Positions 1 through 7,194 of a stretch of DNA of 7,700 nt are shown piece by piece. Source of the DNA: Nitrospirota bacterium (GTDB taxonomy: Bacteria > Nitrospirota > Nitrospiria > Nitrospirales > UBA8639). A model generated the notes under the pieces. That model saw only the letters and a list, made by a program, of their open reading frames with translations, did no database searches and had not been told where the DNA came from. The stretch lies in NCBI GenBank assembly GCA_029881175.1, contig JAOUNC010000128.1, positions 1 through 7,700 on the forward strand, given 5' to 3'. Position numbers and translations under genes: made by a program. Each line of letters begins with the position of its first letter. Position 1 is the stretch's first letter.

Positions 1-2260
1 TGGTCCCATTGTGATCGGAAATAATCCGATGCACAATCGCCAATCCCAACCCTGTCCCCGTTCGTTTCTTCGAAAAATACGGCACAAACAATTTTTCTTG
101 ATCTTCTGACTGAATACCAATGCCCTCATCGGCCACATGCACAATAGCTCGATGGCGACGCCAATCGGCTTCAGTCGTGACCCAGACATGGCCTTGATCA
201 TTGCTCGCCTGAATCGCATTATCAAATAAATTCACAAAGACCCGACGCATCTGCTCGGGATCACATGTGAGATCCGGTAACGTTTCATCCAATTGAAGGA
301 CAAACTGCACATCCCGATGGGCACCCGTATAAAGAGAAATCACTTTCTCAATAATGGCATGCAGTGATTGGGGAGACATCTGAGGCAATGGCATCCTGGC
401 ATACTTCGAAAACTCATCCACCATGCCCTTTAAACTGTTGACTTCGTTAATGATCACGCCGGTCGCTTGATCAAAAATTGAGTCAAAGTCTGGTGATTTT
501 TCAAAAAACTTTTTACGCAACCGTTGCGCGGATAATTGAATGGGCGTCAACGGGTTTTTAATTTCATGCGCAATGCGTTGCGCCACTTCCTGCCATGCGG
601 CCGTTTTTTGAGCCTTAATGAATTCGGTTCGATCTTCAAAGACAAAGACAAACCCCAAATCATGGCCCGCATCATTTTGCATTCTGGAAATACTGAGCCC
701 TAAGGTCAAGAGTCGTCCATTTGGGGTTTCCATCTGCCCTTCCATCGACAAACTATCCGTTTGTTCCACCAGCATTTGATCATAGGCCTTTTGAAACAAG
801 GACATATTGAATTGTTTAAAGGCCTCATACACGGGTTGGCCGCGCAATTCTTCCCCTTTGACTCCCAGAATCCTTTCCCCTGAAGGATTAAACCTCGTTA
901 TGACTCCCGCCATGTCAATCGACAGTACCCCTGCCGCAATCGTTTCGACGACGGCTTCTGTATACGCCCGCCGTTGATCAATTTCCACATTTGACTGGAT
1001 GAGCGACATATTCATTTCTTCCAAACGAGATTTATTGGTCCGTAAATCGGTGGTCATCCGATTAAATGATTGGACCAACGTCCCAATTTCATCCGTCGCA
1101 TTCACGTCAATATGAATATCTAAATTGCCTTTGGCGATGGCGTCGGTTCCTTCGGCCAAACGTTGAATCGGCACGGTAATGCCCCGAGCCACATAAAACC
1201 CAAACCATGTTGCCCCAAAGAGAATAAGCAGCGTCACCACGGCCACGAACAGATACGCCCCCCCCTTAATGGGGTTTTTCATCGATTTAATCTGACGATA
1301 TTCATCAAATTGTTTGGTAATCGCATCCATTTTTCGCAAAAGCGATTCCGGAACATACGACGACACCACCACGACGCCCCCAACCTGGTCGGCTTGTCTA
1401 TTGCCCATGATGGGGGCTGCGGCACGTATCAATTTCCCGACTGGCGCCTCTTGTGCCGAGGACAGAGCCTCCCCACGATCCAACACTTGCAAGACTAATT
1501 GCCCAACAGGAAGACTCAAGACGGCATCTGACAATTGCGGGTCCATCATCCGAGCCAAGGTCTCCATTTTCGGAGAAAAGACTTCCACGCCAGCCAAATG
1601 ATATTCATGCTGCATCCGGGCGAGCATGGATTTCAACAATTCCCGATGTTCCGGCTTTAAAATATCCTCTCGAAAGATTTCCTTGCTGATCACTCGTGCG
1701 GTATCCGACGCCAAGGATTCCCGTTCTTCCTGGTACAGATGCGCAACATCCTCTGAATCTCGCAAAACATGCATCACCTGATCGCTAAACCATACGTCAA
1801 TCACTTCACTAATCACCCCACTGGCCACCAAGGCCAACAGGACGGTGGGAATCAGGGCAAACCCGATAAACGCTGACACGAGTTTTGATCGAAACCCCTT
1901 CCCCAGCATTCGATGGCGTTTTTCAAAAAACGCCCTGATTAAATTTCTGGAGAGTAAAAGGGTGAGCGCCACCAACCCCACACTGTCCAAATAAACCAAA
2001 AAGAGCACTAAGGCATAACTGGGGCTGGGGAGTATGGAATCAGGAAGGAGCGGCCCGGAAAGGCCGTAGCGCGCATAATAAATGGTCAAGGCAATGCACG
2101 GCAGCAACAACACCAACACAATCCAAACCGGGGCATAATGACGTCGACGACGCTTGATGGCCGATTCATTGGTGCTGACACCCGGAGACGCAGACTCAGA
2201 CGGAGCGGTCTGTCTGCGGAATTTCCGTGATTCCTTTGTATGTTCGGAGATCAAATTCAC
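1..2260 (-). CDS. NtrY-like membrane sensor histidine kinase (C-terminus cut by window edge)
   Basis: This is a membrane histidine kinase that senses a signal and phosphorylates a response regulator, probably NtrX-like. I translated it from the minus strand and found no frame break over about 753 codons. Two hydrophobic segments lie at residues ~47-68 and ~82-104 and a third at ~123-148. A ~180-residue extracytoplasmic region follows, then a fourth segment at ~334-358. HAMP covers ~355-410 and PAS ~430-555. The H-box is AHEIKNPLTP with the phospho-His near residue 565 (codon 568-566). The N-box is NLFDNAIQA (~211-240) and the G2 box GTGLGLAIVHRI lies at 58-20. The multi-span N-terminus with HAMP-PAS-HisKA-HATPase and this H-box is typical of NtrY. 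The start is uncertain: the frame opens after a stop at 2276-2278 and offers only GTG 2260 or TTG 2254 before the first membrane segment, neither with a clear ribosome binding site. The last part of the ATPase domain lies outside the window. Confidence 0.9.
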   Translation of the reverse strand, partial: MNLISEHTKESRKFRRQTAPSESASPGVSTNESAIKRRRRHYAPVWIVLVLLLPCIALTIYYARYGLSGPLLPDSILPSPSYALVLFLVYLDSVGLVALTLLLSRNLIRAFFEKRHRMLGKGFRSKLVSAFIGFALIPTVLLALVASGVISEVIDVWFSDQVMHVLRDSEDVAHLYQEERESLASDTARVISKEIFREDILKPEHRELLKSMLARMQHEYHLAGVEVFSPKMETLARMMDPQLSDAVLSLPVGQLVLQVLDRGEALSSAQEAPVGKLIRAAAPIMGNRQADQVGGVVVVSSYVPESLLRKMDAITKQFDEYRQIKSMKNPIKGGAYLFVAVVTLLILFGATWFGFYVARGITVPIQRLAEGTDAIAKGNLDIHIDVNATDEIGTLVQSFNRMTTDLRTNKSRLEEMNMSLIQSNVEIDQRRAYTEAVVETIAAGVLSIDMAGVITRFNPSGERILGVKGEELRGQPVYEAFKQFNMSLFQKAYDQMLVEQTDSLSMEGQMETPNGRLLTLGLSISRMQNDAGHDLGFVFVFEDRTEFIKAQKTAAWQEVAQRIAHEIKNPLTPIQLSAQRLRKKFFEKSPDFDSIFDQATGVIINEVNSLKGMVDEFSKYARMPLPQMSPQSLHAIIEKVISLYTGAHRDVQFVLQLDETLPDLTCDPEQMRRVFVNLFDNAIQASNDQGHVWVTTEADWRRHRAIVHVADEGIGIQSEDQEKLFVPYFSKKRTGTGLGLAIVHRIISDHNGT

Positions 2261-2310
2261 AGGGTTGTGTATGCGTCAAGATTCGTTCAGGGATCGCCTA
2301 CGAACTCATT

Positions 2311-2336
2311 ATTATAGAAGGTTGAGGACTTGGCAA
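2311..2336 (-). promoter_or_regulatory. Candidate promoter of the NtrY-like kinase
   Basis: On the minus strand a perfect TATAAT (2316-2311) lies about 50 nt upstream of the GTG start. A TTGCCA (2336-2331) is a possible -35 box. The 14-nt spacer is shorter than the usual 16-18, so the -10 box is the stronger part of the call. A start point near 2304 would leave a leader of about 44 nt. Confidence 0.3.
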
Positions 2337-2429
2337 GGGAAGGGGAAAGAATGCTGGCGAGGTCACTGACGCCATAGGTCCCCCGAAATACTGCTCAGAG
2401 GAAACGAAGAAAAAATCGAAAGATACCGC

Positions 2430-2840
2430 TCAAGATTTGGAAGGAACCCCTGAGGTCGCACTAACATATTTCATGCGTAGGGTATACAACATATCCCCTA
2501 ACACAGAGGCTTCTTCAGACGACAGATTTCCCTTTGTTTTTTCCTCAAGCATCGACAGGATATCAATGATTTCCTTGGCTTGCGGCAAATTGACCGGAGG
2601 CGCAGGTTGTTCGGGGTCAAAAGACTCGCCCATTAACATGAGTGAAGAGGTCCCAAGAGAAAAGACGAATGACGAGAAGGAGAGAGGAGGAGCCGGTGGA
2701 GACGATTCAGTCGAAGTCGATGAGCCCCCAGACTCAGTCTTCACAGGTGGTTCAGTTTTTGGAACAAAAGGTTCTTCAGGTGCCGAACGTCCCCGTTTAT
2801 CGCGAACAACAAATCCTTGTTCTTCTGCTTCTTCGCTCAT
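2430..2840 (-). CDS. DUF1844 family protein
   Basis: A 136-aa soluble acidic protein. Residues ~54-126 match my memory of DUF1844: FSSFVFSLGTSSLMLMG, then DLxxAK-type NLPQAKEIIDIL, the hallmark LEEKTKGNLSSEE, and a closing LRMKYV. The biochemical role of this family is not established. Residues ~10-52 are a charged, then Pro/Ser/Thr-rich stretch, probably disordered. The start is set by a strong AGGAGG (2853-2848), seven nt from ATG 2840. ATG 2843 is adjacent and would add one Met, but sits only four nt from that site. The frame stays open upstream to 3056, but using that would run through the ribosome binding site and into mazG, so I rejected it. The gene stands alone, divergent from mazG. 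The kinase lies downstream on the same strand after a ~170-nt gap, so the two are probably not one operon. Confidence 0.87.
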   Translation of the reverse strand: MSEEAEEQGFVVRDKRGRSAPEEPFVPKTEPPVKTESGGSSTSTESSPPAPPLSFSSFVFSLGTSSLMLMGESFDPEQPAPPVNLPQAKEIIDILSMLEEKTKGNLSSEEASVLGDMLYTLRMKYVSATSGVPSKS

Positions 2841-2863
2841 CATTTCTCCTCCTAGTGGACAAA

Positions 2864-2882
2864 ACACTATCATTAACAGTGT
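2864..2882. promoter_or_regulatory. 19-bp imperfect palindrome in the DUF1844 leader
   Basis: ACACT at 2864-2868 and AGTGT at 2878-2882 form perfect 5-bp ends. Further symmetric matches inside bring it to 13 of 19 positions. It sits 10 nt upstream of the DUF1844 ribosome binding site, between the divergent DUF1844 and mazG starts, so it could be an operator or a small leader hairpin. No regulator is identifiable from this sequence. Confidence 0.25.
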
Positions 2883-2903
2883 CTGACGATCAAGAATGCA
2901 GTG

Positions 2904-2932
2904 ATTACAAGGGAGAAGGAAATTAGTATAAT
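2904..2932 (+). promoter_or_regulatory. Candidate sigma70-type promoter for mazG
   Basis: A perfect TATAAT lies at 2927-2932 with ATTACA (2904-2909, four of six matches to TTGACA) at an ideal 17-nt spacing. It predicts a start point near 2939 and a leader of about 38 nt before the mazG ATG at 2977. Read on the other strand the same bases give TATTAT/TATACT, a possible -10 for the divergent DUF1844 gene, though no matching -35 is seen there. Confidence 0.5.
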
Positions 2933-2976
2933 ACGTCTGGTTCGTTGCCCGATCAGTCAGTCCAGTTTGCACATCA

Positions 2977-3885
2977 ATGAAAACACCTTCATCCAAATCC
3001 TCTTCCATCATTCCTGACCCAGGCTCCTTCGCCGATGTGGTGTCTATTATGGCCACCTTGCGAGGGCCTGACGGTTGCCCATGGGATCGTGAGCAAACGC
3101 CAGAATCATTAAAACCCTATCTGCTTGAAGAAGCCTATGAAGTGCTCGAAGCCATTGATGCCAACGATCCCGAAGCCCTGAAAGAAGAATTAGGCGATCT
3201 GTTGCTCCAGATCCTGTTTCACAGTCAAATGGCTTCAGAATCTGGTCACTTTTCGTATCAAGACGTGAAGAATGGCTTAGGCGCCAAGCTCATTCGTCGA
3301 CACCCTCATGTTTTTCAACAAGACGGGAAGGGCTCACTGACGACCTCGAACGAGGTGGTTCGTCAATGGGATCAACTCAAACAGCAGGAAAAGATTGAGA
3401 AACACGAACCATCTTCCGTGTTCGCGACGATTCCTAAAACGTTGCCCGCTCTTCAACGTGCCATTCAAGTGCAAAAACGGGCCTCTCGCATGGGATTTGA
3501 CTGGAAGAACATCGAACCGGTACTGGAAAAATTCCAAGAAGAGCTGGATGAGCTTTTTGCGGAAACGGCTGGTCTGGTGGATTCAACAGAAAACGCTCAG
3601 CCCTCTCAGTCGTCTACTCTGAAGCACCAAAAGATCGAAGACGAATTGGGGGATGTGTTATTTTCTCTGGTCAATGTGTCCAGATTTCTCCGTCTTAACC
3701 CGGAAGAAGCCCTTCGAAAAGCCACAAACAAGTTTATGACTCGCTTTCAATATGTTGAAGCACAAGCCATCCAACGGAAACAAAACATGAACGATTGCAC
3801 ACCACAAGAACTCGATCAATGGTGGGAGGAAGCCAAGTCCCAGGAATCCGCTTCGACTCCGCCAAACGACGGAGCCCCTTCATGA
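2977..3885 (+). CDS. mazG: MazG nucleoside triphosphate pyrophosphohydrolase
   Basis: Hydrolyses (d)NTPs to the monophosphate and pyrophosphate in the cytoplasm. In characterised homologues this clears aberrant nucleotides or affects alarmone levels. The 302-aa product has the two tandem MazG domains of the family. Domain 1 carries GPDGCPWDREQT (~30-41), the metal-binding EExxE helix (E51, E52, E55) and EELGD (70-74), then RRHPHVF (~109-115). Domain 2 carries EELDEL (188-193) and EDELGD (221-226). It is longer than the ~263-aa E. coli protein because of a Ser/Gln-rich insert (~199-216) in domain 2 and a Ser/Pro-rich tail. No strong ribosome binding site precedes ATG 2977. The next in-frame Met (residue 25) has none either and would trim the start of the conserved region, so 2977 is kept. 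The stop overlaps the next start by ATGA, implying translational coupling. Confidence 0.95.
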   Translation: MKTPSSKSSSIIPDPGSFADVVSIMATLRGPDGCPWDREQTPESLKPYLLEEAYEVLEAIDANDPEALKEELGDLLLQILFHSQMASESGHFSYQDVKNGLGAKLIRRHPHVFQQDGKGSLTTSNEVVRQWDQLKQQEKIEKHEPSSVFATIPKTLPALQRAIQVQKRASRMGFDWKNIEPVLEKFQEELDELFAETAGLVDSTENAQPSQSSTLKHQKIEDELGDVLFSLVNVSRFLRLNPEEALRKATNKFMTRFQYVEAQAIQRKQNMNDCTPQELDQWWEEAKSQESASTPPNDGAPS

Positions 3886-4505
3886 GCGAGCAAGAACCCA
3901 CAGAAGGCCGACGGGTTGGCGTTCATCCCATCTTGGTCGTGTTTGGGGTCATTTTTGGTCTTTGGTTATTTATTACCTTAATTATTCCCAAATCAAAAAA
4001 TACCCCCACGCATGGACCTGGAGCCTCCCCCAATGCCCAAATACCAGCAGGCATAATTTCCAGTGATTTTGTCCCAAGCTTTACCGTCACCGGACACGTG
4101 GTCGGAATGAATGCCATTACGGTTTTGGTGCCTCCGGCCACGACTGACAGCCAGGTGATTGCGCTCCTCCAATCATTTCAACAAGCACGGCGTAATCACT
4201 CACTGGAGGGGCAACTCCCTGCTACCACACCAGAGGATAAACTTGGCCCCTTTGCCATTGCGGATATTTATATTTTTTCAGAAGAACCGTTTGCAGGGCA
4301 GGAATCGGCAAAAGCCTTAAGTCGTGGCGCTCATGCGCCTGGCGAGTTTTACCCCAGCTCGATTCCCTATGAGGTCGCGATGGAGAAAGTCAGGGGACAT
4401 TATGCTATTGACTTGTACAACAAGACGAAACCCGAGCAGGGTTCCATTGGGTTTGGAGAGGATGAAACCGGCGTCTATTCCAAACAGTATCAGCGGGTCT
4501 TTTAG
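3882..4505 (+). CDS. Unrecognised single-pass membrane protein, coupled to mazG
   Basis: A 207-aa protein that I do not recognise. A short hydrophilic N-terminus containing RR (10-11) is followed by one strongly hydrophobic segment (~16-37) ending in KSK. A Pro/Gly/Thr-rich linker (~40-55) leads to a globular domain of ~150 residues with alternating beta-like stretches (FTVTGHVVGMNAITVLVP, FAIADIYIFSEEP) and a helix rich in Gln/Ala (~88-101). It has no cysteine, so no disulfides or metal-thiolate sites. The hydrophobic segment is not followed by a clear signal-peptidase site, so an N-terminal anchor with an extracytoplasmic domain is the simplest reading. The start at 3882 overlaps the mazG stop (ATGA) and has GGAG at 3871-3874, seven nt upstream. 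The frame is open back to 3795, but that start lies deep inside mazG. Coupling to mazG is the only functional hint. Confidence 0.85.
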   Translation: MSEQEPTEGRRVGVHPILVVFGVIFGLWLFITLIIPKSKNTPTHGPGASPNAQIPAGIISSDFVPSFTVTGHVVGMNAITVLVPPATTDSQVIALLQSFQQARRNHSLEGQLPATTPEDKLGPFAIADIYIFSEEPFAGQESAKALSRGAHAPGEFYPSSIPYEVAMEKVRGHYAIDLYNKTKPEQGSIGFGEDETGVYSKQYQRVF

Positions 4506-4566
4506 AAATGGGAAGAGAGGGGTATCTGGTACCTACAAGCCTCATCGAGACCGTAACTTCTGAGAA

Positions 4567-4590
4567 CAAGAATGTCCCACCTCACTCTTG
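4567..4590 (-). terminator. Terminator-like hairpin after the rhodanese operon
   Basis: Read on the minus strand, CAAGAGTG (4590-4583) pairs with CATTCTTG (4574-4567) over eight pairs including one G-U, with an 8-nt loop. A T-rich but interrupted stretch follows. It begins one nt after the stop codon of the 136-aa gene. On the plus strand the G-U becomes an A-C mismatch, so it favours the minus-strand transcript. The tail is weak for a classical intrinsic terminator. Confidence 0.4.
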
Positions 4591-4591
4591 A

Positions 4592-5002
4592 TTAAATCCC
4601 TATCTGATCTTTGATCAATTGCCGAAGCGTCTCTTTTTCAGCTTGCATCCATTGATCCAGTAACGCAAACAGTTGCTCCTGGGATTCGCCTTCAAAGGGT
4701 CCAATCATCACATCCAGCCGTTCAGCTAGTTTCCCATCGGCATCCACAATTTTCAGTTTTTGATCGGCAATCGCACGAAGAAGCAATTGGTTCGCCATGA
4801 GCTGTTGCCCCACCGATCCTCCCGAAAAACTGAGAATAGTGTTTTTGAGATAGTCCAACTCATGTTCAATCGAGACCTTTATCCTGACGCCTTGGGGCGT
4901 GGCCCAATCTTCCCGTTGGACGGAGTAGTCATAAGAAAACGCCGGCTCCCGGGGCTCACGAAAAGGCCCCATCACATTCAAGATCAGCAAATCTAATGGC
5001 AT
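4592..5002 (-). CDS. Unrecognised 136-aa protein downstream of the rhodanese gene
   Basis: I do not recognise this 136-aa protein. It has no signal peptide, no membrane helix and no cysteine. The N-terminal part contains an aromatic, charged stretch (~19-35, with SYDYSVQREDW). The middle is probably helical (~46-60). A Gly/Ser turn leads into a leucine- and alanine-rich helix (~65-82) and the C-terminal ~35 residues are strongly helical and charged. ATG 5002 is preceded by AGGAGA (5020-5015) at a long 12-nt spacing. The gene follows the rhodanese stop by 20 nt on the same strand, so the two are very probably co-transcribed and this protein may be a partner of the rhodanese. Confidence 0.8.
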   Translation of the reverse strand: MPLDLLILNVMGPFREPREPAFSYDYSVQREDWATPQGVRIKVSIEHELDYLKNTILSFSGGSVGQQLMANQLLLRAIADQKLKIVDADGKLAERLDVMIGPFEGESQEQLFALLDQWMQAEKETLRQLIKDQIGI

Positions 5003-5022
5003 AACTTTTGGCGATCTCCTAT

Positions 5023-5679
5023 CTATGATGAATGAGCAGACGTTGGCAAGGAGTCACTCACCTGGGTATTCAGTTTAGACTTCGAGAGGATCTGGATTAA
5101 TCCCCCACCTTCATTGCCTTCTATCGGGCCTGCCCAGCCTTGCAAACCATCTTTCATATGATACACATTCCCATAATCATGTCGGCTCAAAAATTCACAG
5201 GCCAAACGGCTTCGATCCCCAGAAGCGCAATACACAATAATTTTTTCGACTACAAGCGGAACCTCAGCTTGGAACCGCGTTTCTAAATTTTCAATAGGCA
5301 GCAATTGAGCACCGGGGATATGCCGCTGAGCAAACTCTGTTCCTGAGCGGACATCAAGCCACAATATGCGAGCTCCACTTGAATCGGTTGTGAAAAATTC
5401 CCTGGCCTCTGCAGCAGAAATTTCATGATAGAGGCGCCCCGTTCGAATTAAACGATTGGACACCGGCTTTCCTTGTGCCACTAGTGCGAGTTGGATACGT
5501 AAAGGATCCACCGTGGATTCAATTTGAGAAGGAACCGCTTTGACTTTTCGCCCGAGATCATACTGCTCTCGCTTGAAATCCAATATTTCGCGGCGTAATC
5601 GCCAGGCCATCCATATAGCCACCATTGCGACAAGAAGACTGGCAAGAGCAACAATCAATTCAATGTCTCCTATTTCCAC
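5023..5679 (-). CDS. Membrane-anchored single-domain rhodanese-like protein
   Basis: Rhodanese-like domains carry sulfane sulfur as a persulfide on an active-site cysteine, in thiosulfate or polysulfide transfer or sulfur delivery. With the start used here (218 aa), residues ~6-27 are a hydrophobic helix followed by a basic segment (RLRRE), which by the positive-inside rule places the rest in the cytoplasm. A charged linker precedes the rhodanese domain (~85-187), with WLDVRSGTEFAQRHIPGA (108-125), the catalytic loop CASGDRS (C151-S157) and the closing DGLQGW. The catalytic cysteine is present, so activity is plausible. The ~30-residue tail has no features. GTG 5679 is chosen because GAGGGG (5693-5688) lies eight nt upstream. 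GTG 5724 also opens the frame and would add 15 residues, but has no visible ribosome binding site. Forms a two-gene unit with the downstream 136-aa gene. Confidence 0.87.
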   Translation of the reverse strand: MEIGDIELIVALASLLVAMVAIWMAWRLRREILDFKREQYDLGRKVKAVPSQIESTVDPLRIQLALVAQGKPVSNRLIRTGRLYHEISAAEAREFFTTDSSGARILWLDVRSGTEFAQRHIPGAQLLPIENLETRFQAEVPLVVEKIIVYCASGDRSRLACEFLSRHDYGNVYHMKDGLQGWAGPIEGNEGGGLIQILSKSKLNTQVSDSLPTSAHSS

Positions 5680-5851
5680 GATAATTGCCCCTCGTGAGCA
5701 CGCATACGCCAACAACGCATACACATTCAGACAGGTTACTTTTGTCTAGGCTGGGTTCAGACTCTGACGTGGGTCACTCGACTAGGGGAAACTTCCTCAA
5801 CCAAACTGTGGTGCAGCCTCTGAACAGCAATTTGATTAAGGAAGTTGAAGG

Positions 5852-5877
5852 CCACTGAGAAGAACAACCGTCAGTGG
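5852..5877 (-). terminator. Hairpin downstream of tRNA-Pro
   Basis: CCACTGA at 5852-5858 and TCAGTGG at 5871-5877 make a perfect 7-bp stem with a 12-nt loop, starting 10 nt after the encoded CCA on the transcribed minus strand. The following sequence is only moderately T-rich. It may end the ald-tRNA transcript or act as a 3' processing or stability stem. Confidence 0.4.
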
Positions 5878-5886
5878 GAATCTGAA

Positions 5887-5964
<78 letters not shown>

Positions 5965-5985
5965 ATCATTACCTGCCATGTATCT

Positions 5986-7092
5986 CTAAAGATCCAGAGG
6001 CTTCACCACCAACCCATGAGCATCACCCACAGCTTGACAGGTCAATTGGCCTTTGAACAGATTCACACCTTTGCGTAAACCTGGATTGACACTGATGGCC
6101 TCCTCCAGCCCTCCTTCGACCAGCTGGACTATAAAAGGTAGCGTGGCGTTGGTCAAGGCAAAAGTCGAGGTATGAGGCACAATACCTGGAATATTCGGTA
6201 CACCGTAATGCAAAACCCCCTCCACGACTACAACCGGATCCGTATGAGTGGTGGGGCGAGTGGTCTCCGCACACCCCCCCTGATCAATGGAAACATCGAC
6301 GATGACCGAACCTGGTTTCATAGTCGACACCATGGCTCGCGTAATGACCCGTGGGGTGCGAGCGGCAGGTAAGTAGACAGACCCAATGACAAGATCCGCC
6401 TGACGCAGATACTCCTGAATCATCGCTTGGCTGGAAGCAACCGTCACAATACGACCTTGATAATGAGCGTCCAGCGCACGCAATTGCCAAAGATCCACAC
6501 TCAAAACGGTCACCGTCGCACCCATGCCAACCGCAATGCTCACGGCCGACGACCCGACGACGCCTGAACCAAGCACCACCACATGGCCTGGCGGAACACC
6601 AGGAACGCCTCCAAGCAATGTTCCAGAACCACCCTGTAATTTTTCCAGAAAATGTGCCCCAATTTGAACGGACATCCTGCCAGCAATCTCACTCATCGGA
6701 CGCAAGAGTGGAAATTGCCCTTGACGGTCCTCCGTAGTTTCATAGGCAATTGCCGTACATCCGCTCTTTAAAAGGCTCTCTGTTAAGGTCTTGGAAGCGG
6801 CTAGATGCAAATAGGTAAACAGCACATGATTAGGGCTCAGCATGGGCCATTCTTGGGGTTGTGGCTCTTTGACCTTCACAATCAGCTGGGCCTCACCAAA
6901 CGTCTGCTCAGCCGTTGCCATGAGCACCGCCCCGGATTGCTGATAGGCCTGATCGTCAAAGCCACTCCCCTCCCCTGCACCTTGTTGCACCACCACACGA
7001 TGTCCACGCCCGCATAATTCCGCAACTCCCTGAGGCGTGAGTGCGACTCGAAATTCATGATCCTTAATTTCTTTTGGGACACCAATTACCAT
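5986..7092 (-). CDS. ald: Alanine dehydrogenase
   Basis: Catalyses reversible NAD-dependent oxidative deamination of L-alanine to pyruvate and ammonium in the cytoplasm (EC 1.4.1.1), linking nitrogen assimilation to central carbon. The 368-aa length is normal for the family. The N-terminal catalytic domain starts [18 protein letters not shown], with substrate-binding R15, K75 in VKVKEPQ and catalytic H96 in YLHLA. The Rossmann domain has GSGVVG (175-180) and an acidic residue (D200) at the end of the second strand. D270 in DVSIDQGG is the second expected catalytic residue. [15 protein letters not shown] near the C-terminus is family-typical. ATG 7092 follows AAAGGAG (7106-7100) at seven nt. 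The key residues and length argue for Ald rather than NAD(P) transhydrogenase alpha, the closest relative. No terminator lies between it and tRNA-Pro. Confidence 0.96.
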   Translation of the reverse strand: MVIGVPKEIKDHEFRVALTPQGVAELCGRGHRVVVQQGAGEGSGFDDQAYQQSGAVLMATAEQTFGEAQLIVKVKEPQPQEWPMLSPNHVLFTYLHLAASKTLTESLLKSGCTAIAYETTEDRQGQFPLLRPMSEIAGRMSVQIGAHFLEKLQGGSGTLLGGVPGVPPGHVVVLGSGVVGSSAVSIAVGMGATVTVLSVDLWQLRALDAHYQGRIVTVASSQAMIQEYLRQADLVIGSVYLPAARTPRVITRAMVSTMKPGSVIVDVSIDQGGCAETTRPTTHTDPVVVVEGVLHYGVPNIPGIVPHTSTFALTNATLPFIVQLVEGGLEEAISVNPGLRKGVNLFKGQLTCQAVGDAHGLVVKPLDL

Positions 7093-7157
7093 GGGTAGAC
7101 TCCTTTATTGCTTTCTACGATTCATTCTCTCACACCTTGCCCCTCCAACTCTCTCAA

Positions 7158-7178
7158 CCAATGCCCATAGAACATTGG
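7158..7178. repeat. Small inverted repeat upstream of ald
   Basis: CCAATG (7158-7163) and CATTGG (7173-7178) are perfect 6-bp inverted arms with a 9-nt spacer, 66 nt upstream of the ald start. It could be a regulator site (Lrp/AsnC-type regulators commonly control ald in other bacteria) or chance. No regulator gene is in view. Confidence 0.25.
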
Positions 7179-7194
7179 GGGCCAGCTCCATTGC

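Noticed and set aside
1163..1689. Several plus-strand open frames of 78-111 aa
   Set aside because: They are antisense shadows of the NtrY-like kinase, which reads cleanly on the other strand with recognisable domains.
2405..2429. T-run after the DUF1844 stop as an intrinsic terminator
   Set aside because: A run of Ts is present on the minus strand, but I could find no stable stem immediately before it.
2437..2886. 149-aa plus-strand open frame
   Set aside because: It is antisense to the DUF1844 gene over almost its whole length. Its composition is the mirror of the real gene and no family is recognisable.
2844..3056. Upstream extension of the DUF1844 frame to 208 aa
   Set aside because: It would run across a strong AGGAGG site, the intergenic control region and the first 80 nt of mazG. 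The extra residues have no DUF1844 character, so the short start is right.
3795..3881. Longer start for the membrane protein after mazG
   Set aside because: It overlaps mazG by about 90 nt and adds non-membrane residues before a well-placed ATG with GGAG at seven nt.
5680..5724. Longer rhodanese start at GTG 5724
   Set aside because: No ribosome binding site is visible there, whereas GTG 5679 has GAGGGG at eight nt. It remains possible.
5790..5846. AACTTCCT / AGGAAGTT inverted repeat upstream of the rhodanese gene
   Set aside because: The 8-bp arms are separated by 41 nt with no supporting context. Probably chance.
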